From: Hydrogenophaga sp.
GTDB taxonomy: Bacteria; Pseudomonadota; Gammaproteobacteria; Burkholderiales; Burkholderiaceae_C
Direction of reading: 5' to 3'
NCBI RefSeq assembly: GCF_011772445.1
Contig: NZ_WVZN01000013.1
Location: 107,064 to 171,063 of the forward strand
DNA length: 64,000 nt
This document shows positions 63,941-64,000 of this stretch, piece by piece. Every line of letters begins with the position of its first letter. Within the stretch, counting starts at the first letter, position 1. The notes beneath the pieces were generated by a model that was not told the origin of the DNA, searched no databases, and was given only the letters and a program-made list of their open reading frames with translations. The position numbers and the translations under genes were made by a program.

Positions 63941-64000
63941 GCCCGGATATTTCACCGTAGTAGAGCCACAAACGAGTACGGCATTGCCCTTGTGTGCCCG
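63941..64000. mobile_element. Probable end of an insertion element (truncated by window edge)
   Basis: Sequence switches at GCCCGGATATTTCACCGTAGTAGAGCCAC inside a conserved pseudopilin helix; reminiscent of IS terminal sequence but no transposase visible in the window. Confidence 0.45.

Overview
High-GC window from a betaproteobacterium, probably Comamonadaceae/Burkholderiales judging by gene content and codon usage. The backbone (about 1-50 kb) is mostly metabolic: phasin, a two-domain fatty acyl-CoA reductase, argB, a two-component system, slmA-like regulator, a beta-oxidation cluster (acyl-CoA dehydrogenase / FadB-like / thiolase), two complete branched-chain amino-acid-type (Liv) ABC transporter sets, a TIM-barrel 'PEP hydrolase-like' / SRPBCC / Tm-1-like cluster, and an ECF sigma factor with YCII/DGPF and VOC neighbours. 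Several accessory genes are set into this backbone: HigBA-like and TacAT-like toxin-antitoxin pairs, and four large or odd orphan ORFs with effector-like character (7.8-10.3 kb, 39.1-40.5 kb, 43.7-45.8 kb). The most notable region is 50.1-60.0 kb. It encodes a secreted SpvB/FG-GAP protein and a separate secreted RHS protein carrying about 10 copies of a Cys-rich repeat and a variable C-terminal tip, followed by an AT-richer array of candidate immunity genes. This array abuts a type II secretion/type IV pilus-like operon (PilO/GspM-like, GspC-like, secretin, pseudopilins), whose last visible pseudopilin is disrupted near the window end, probably by a mobile element. All calls were made by reading the sequence and the ORF track; no database search was run.
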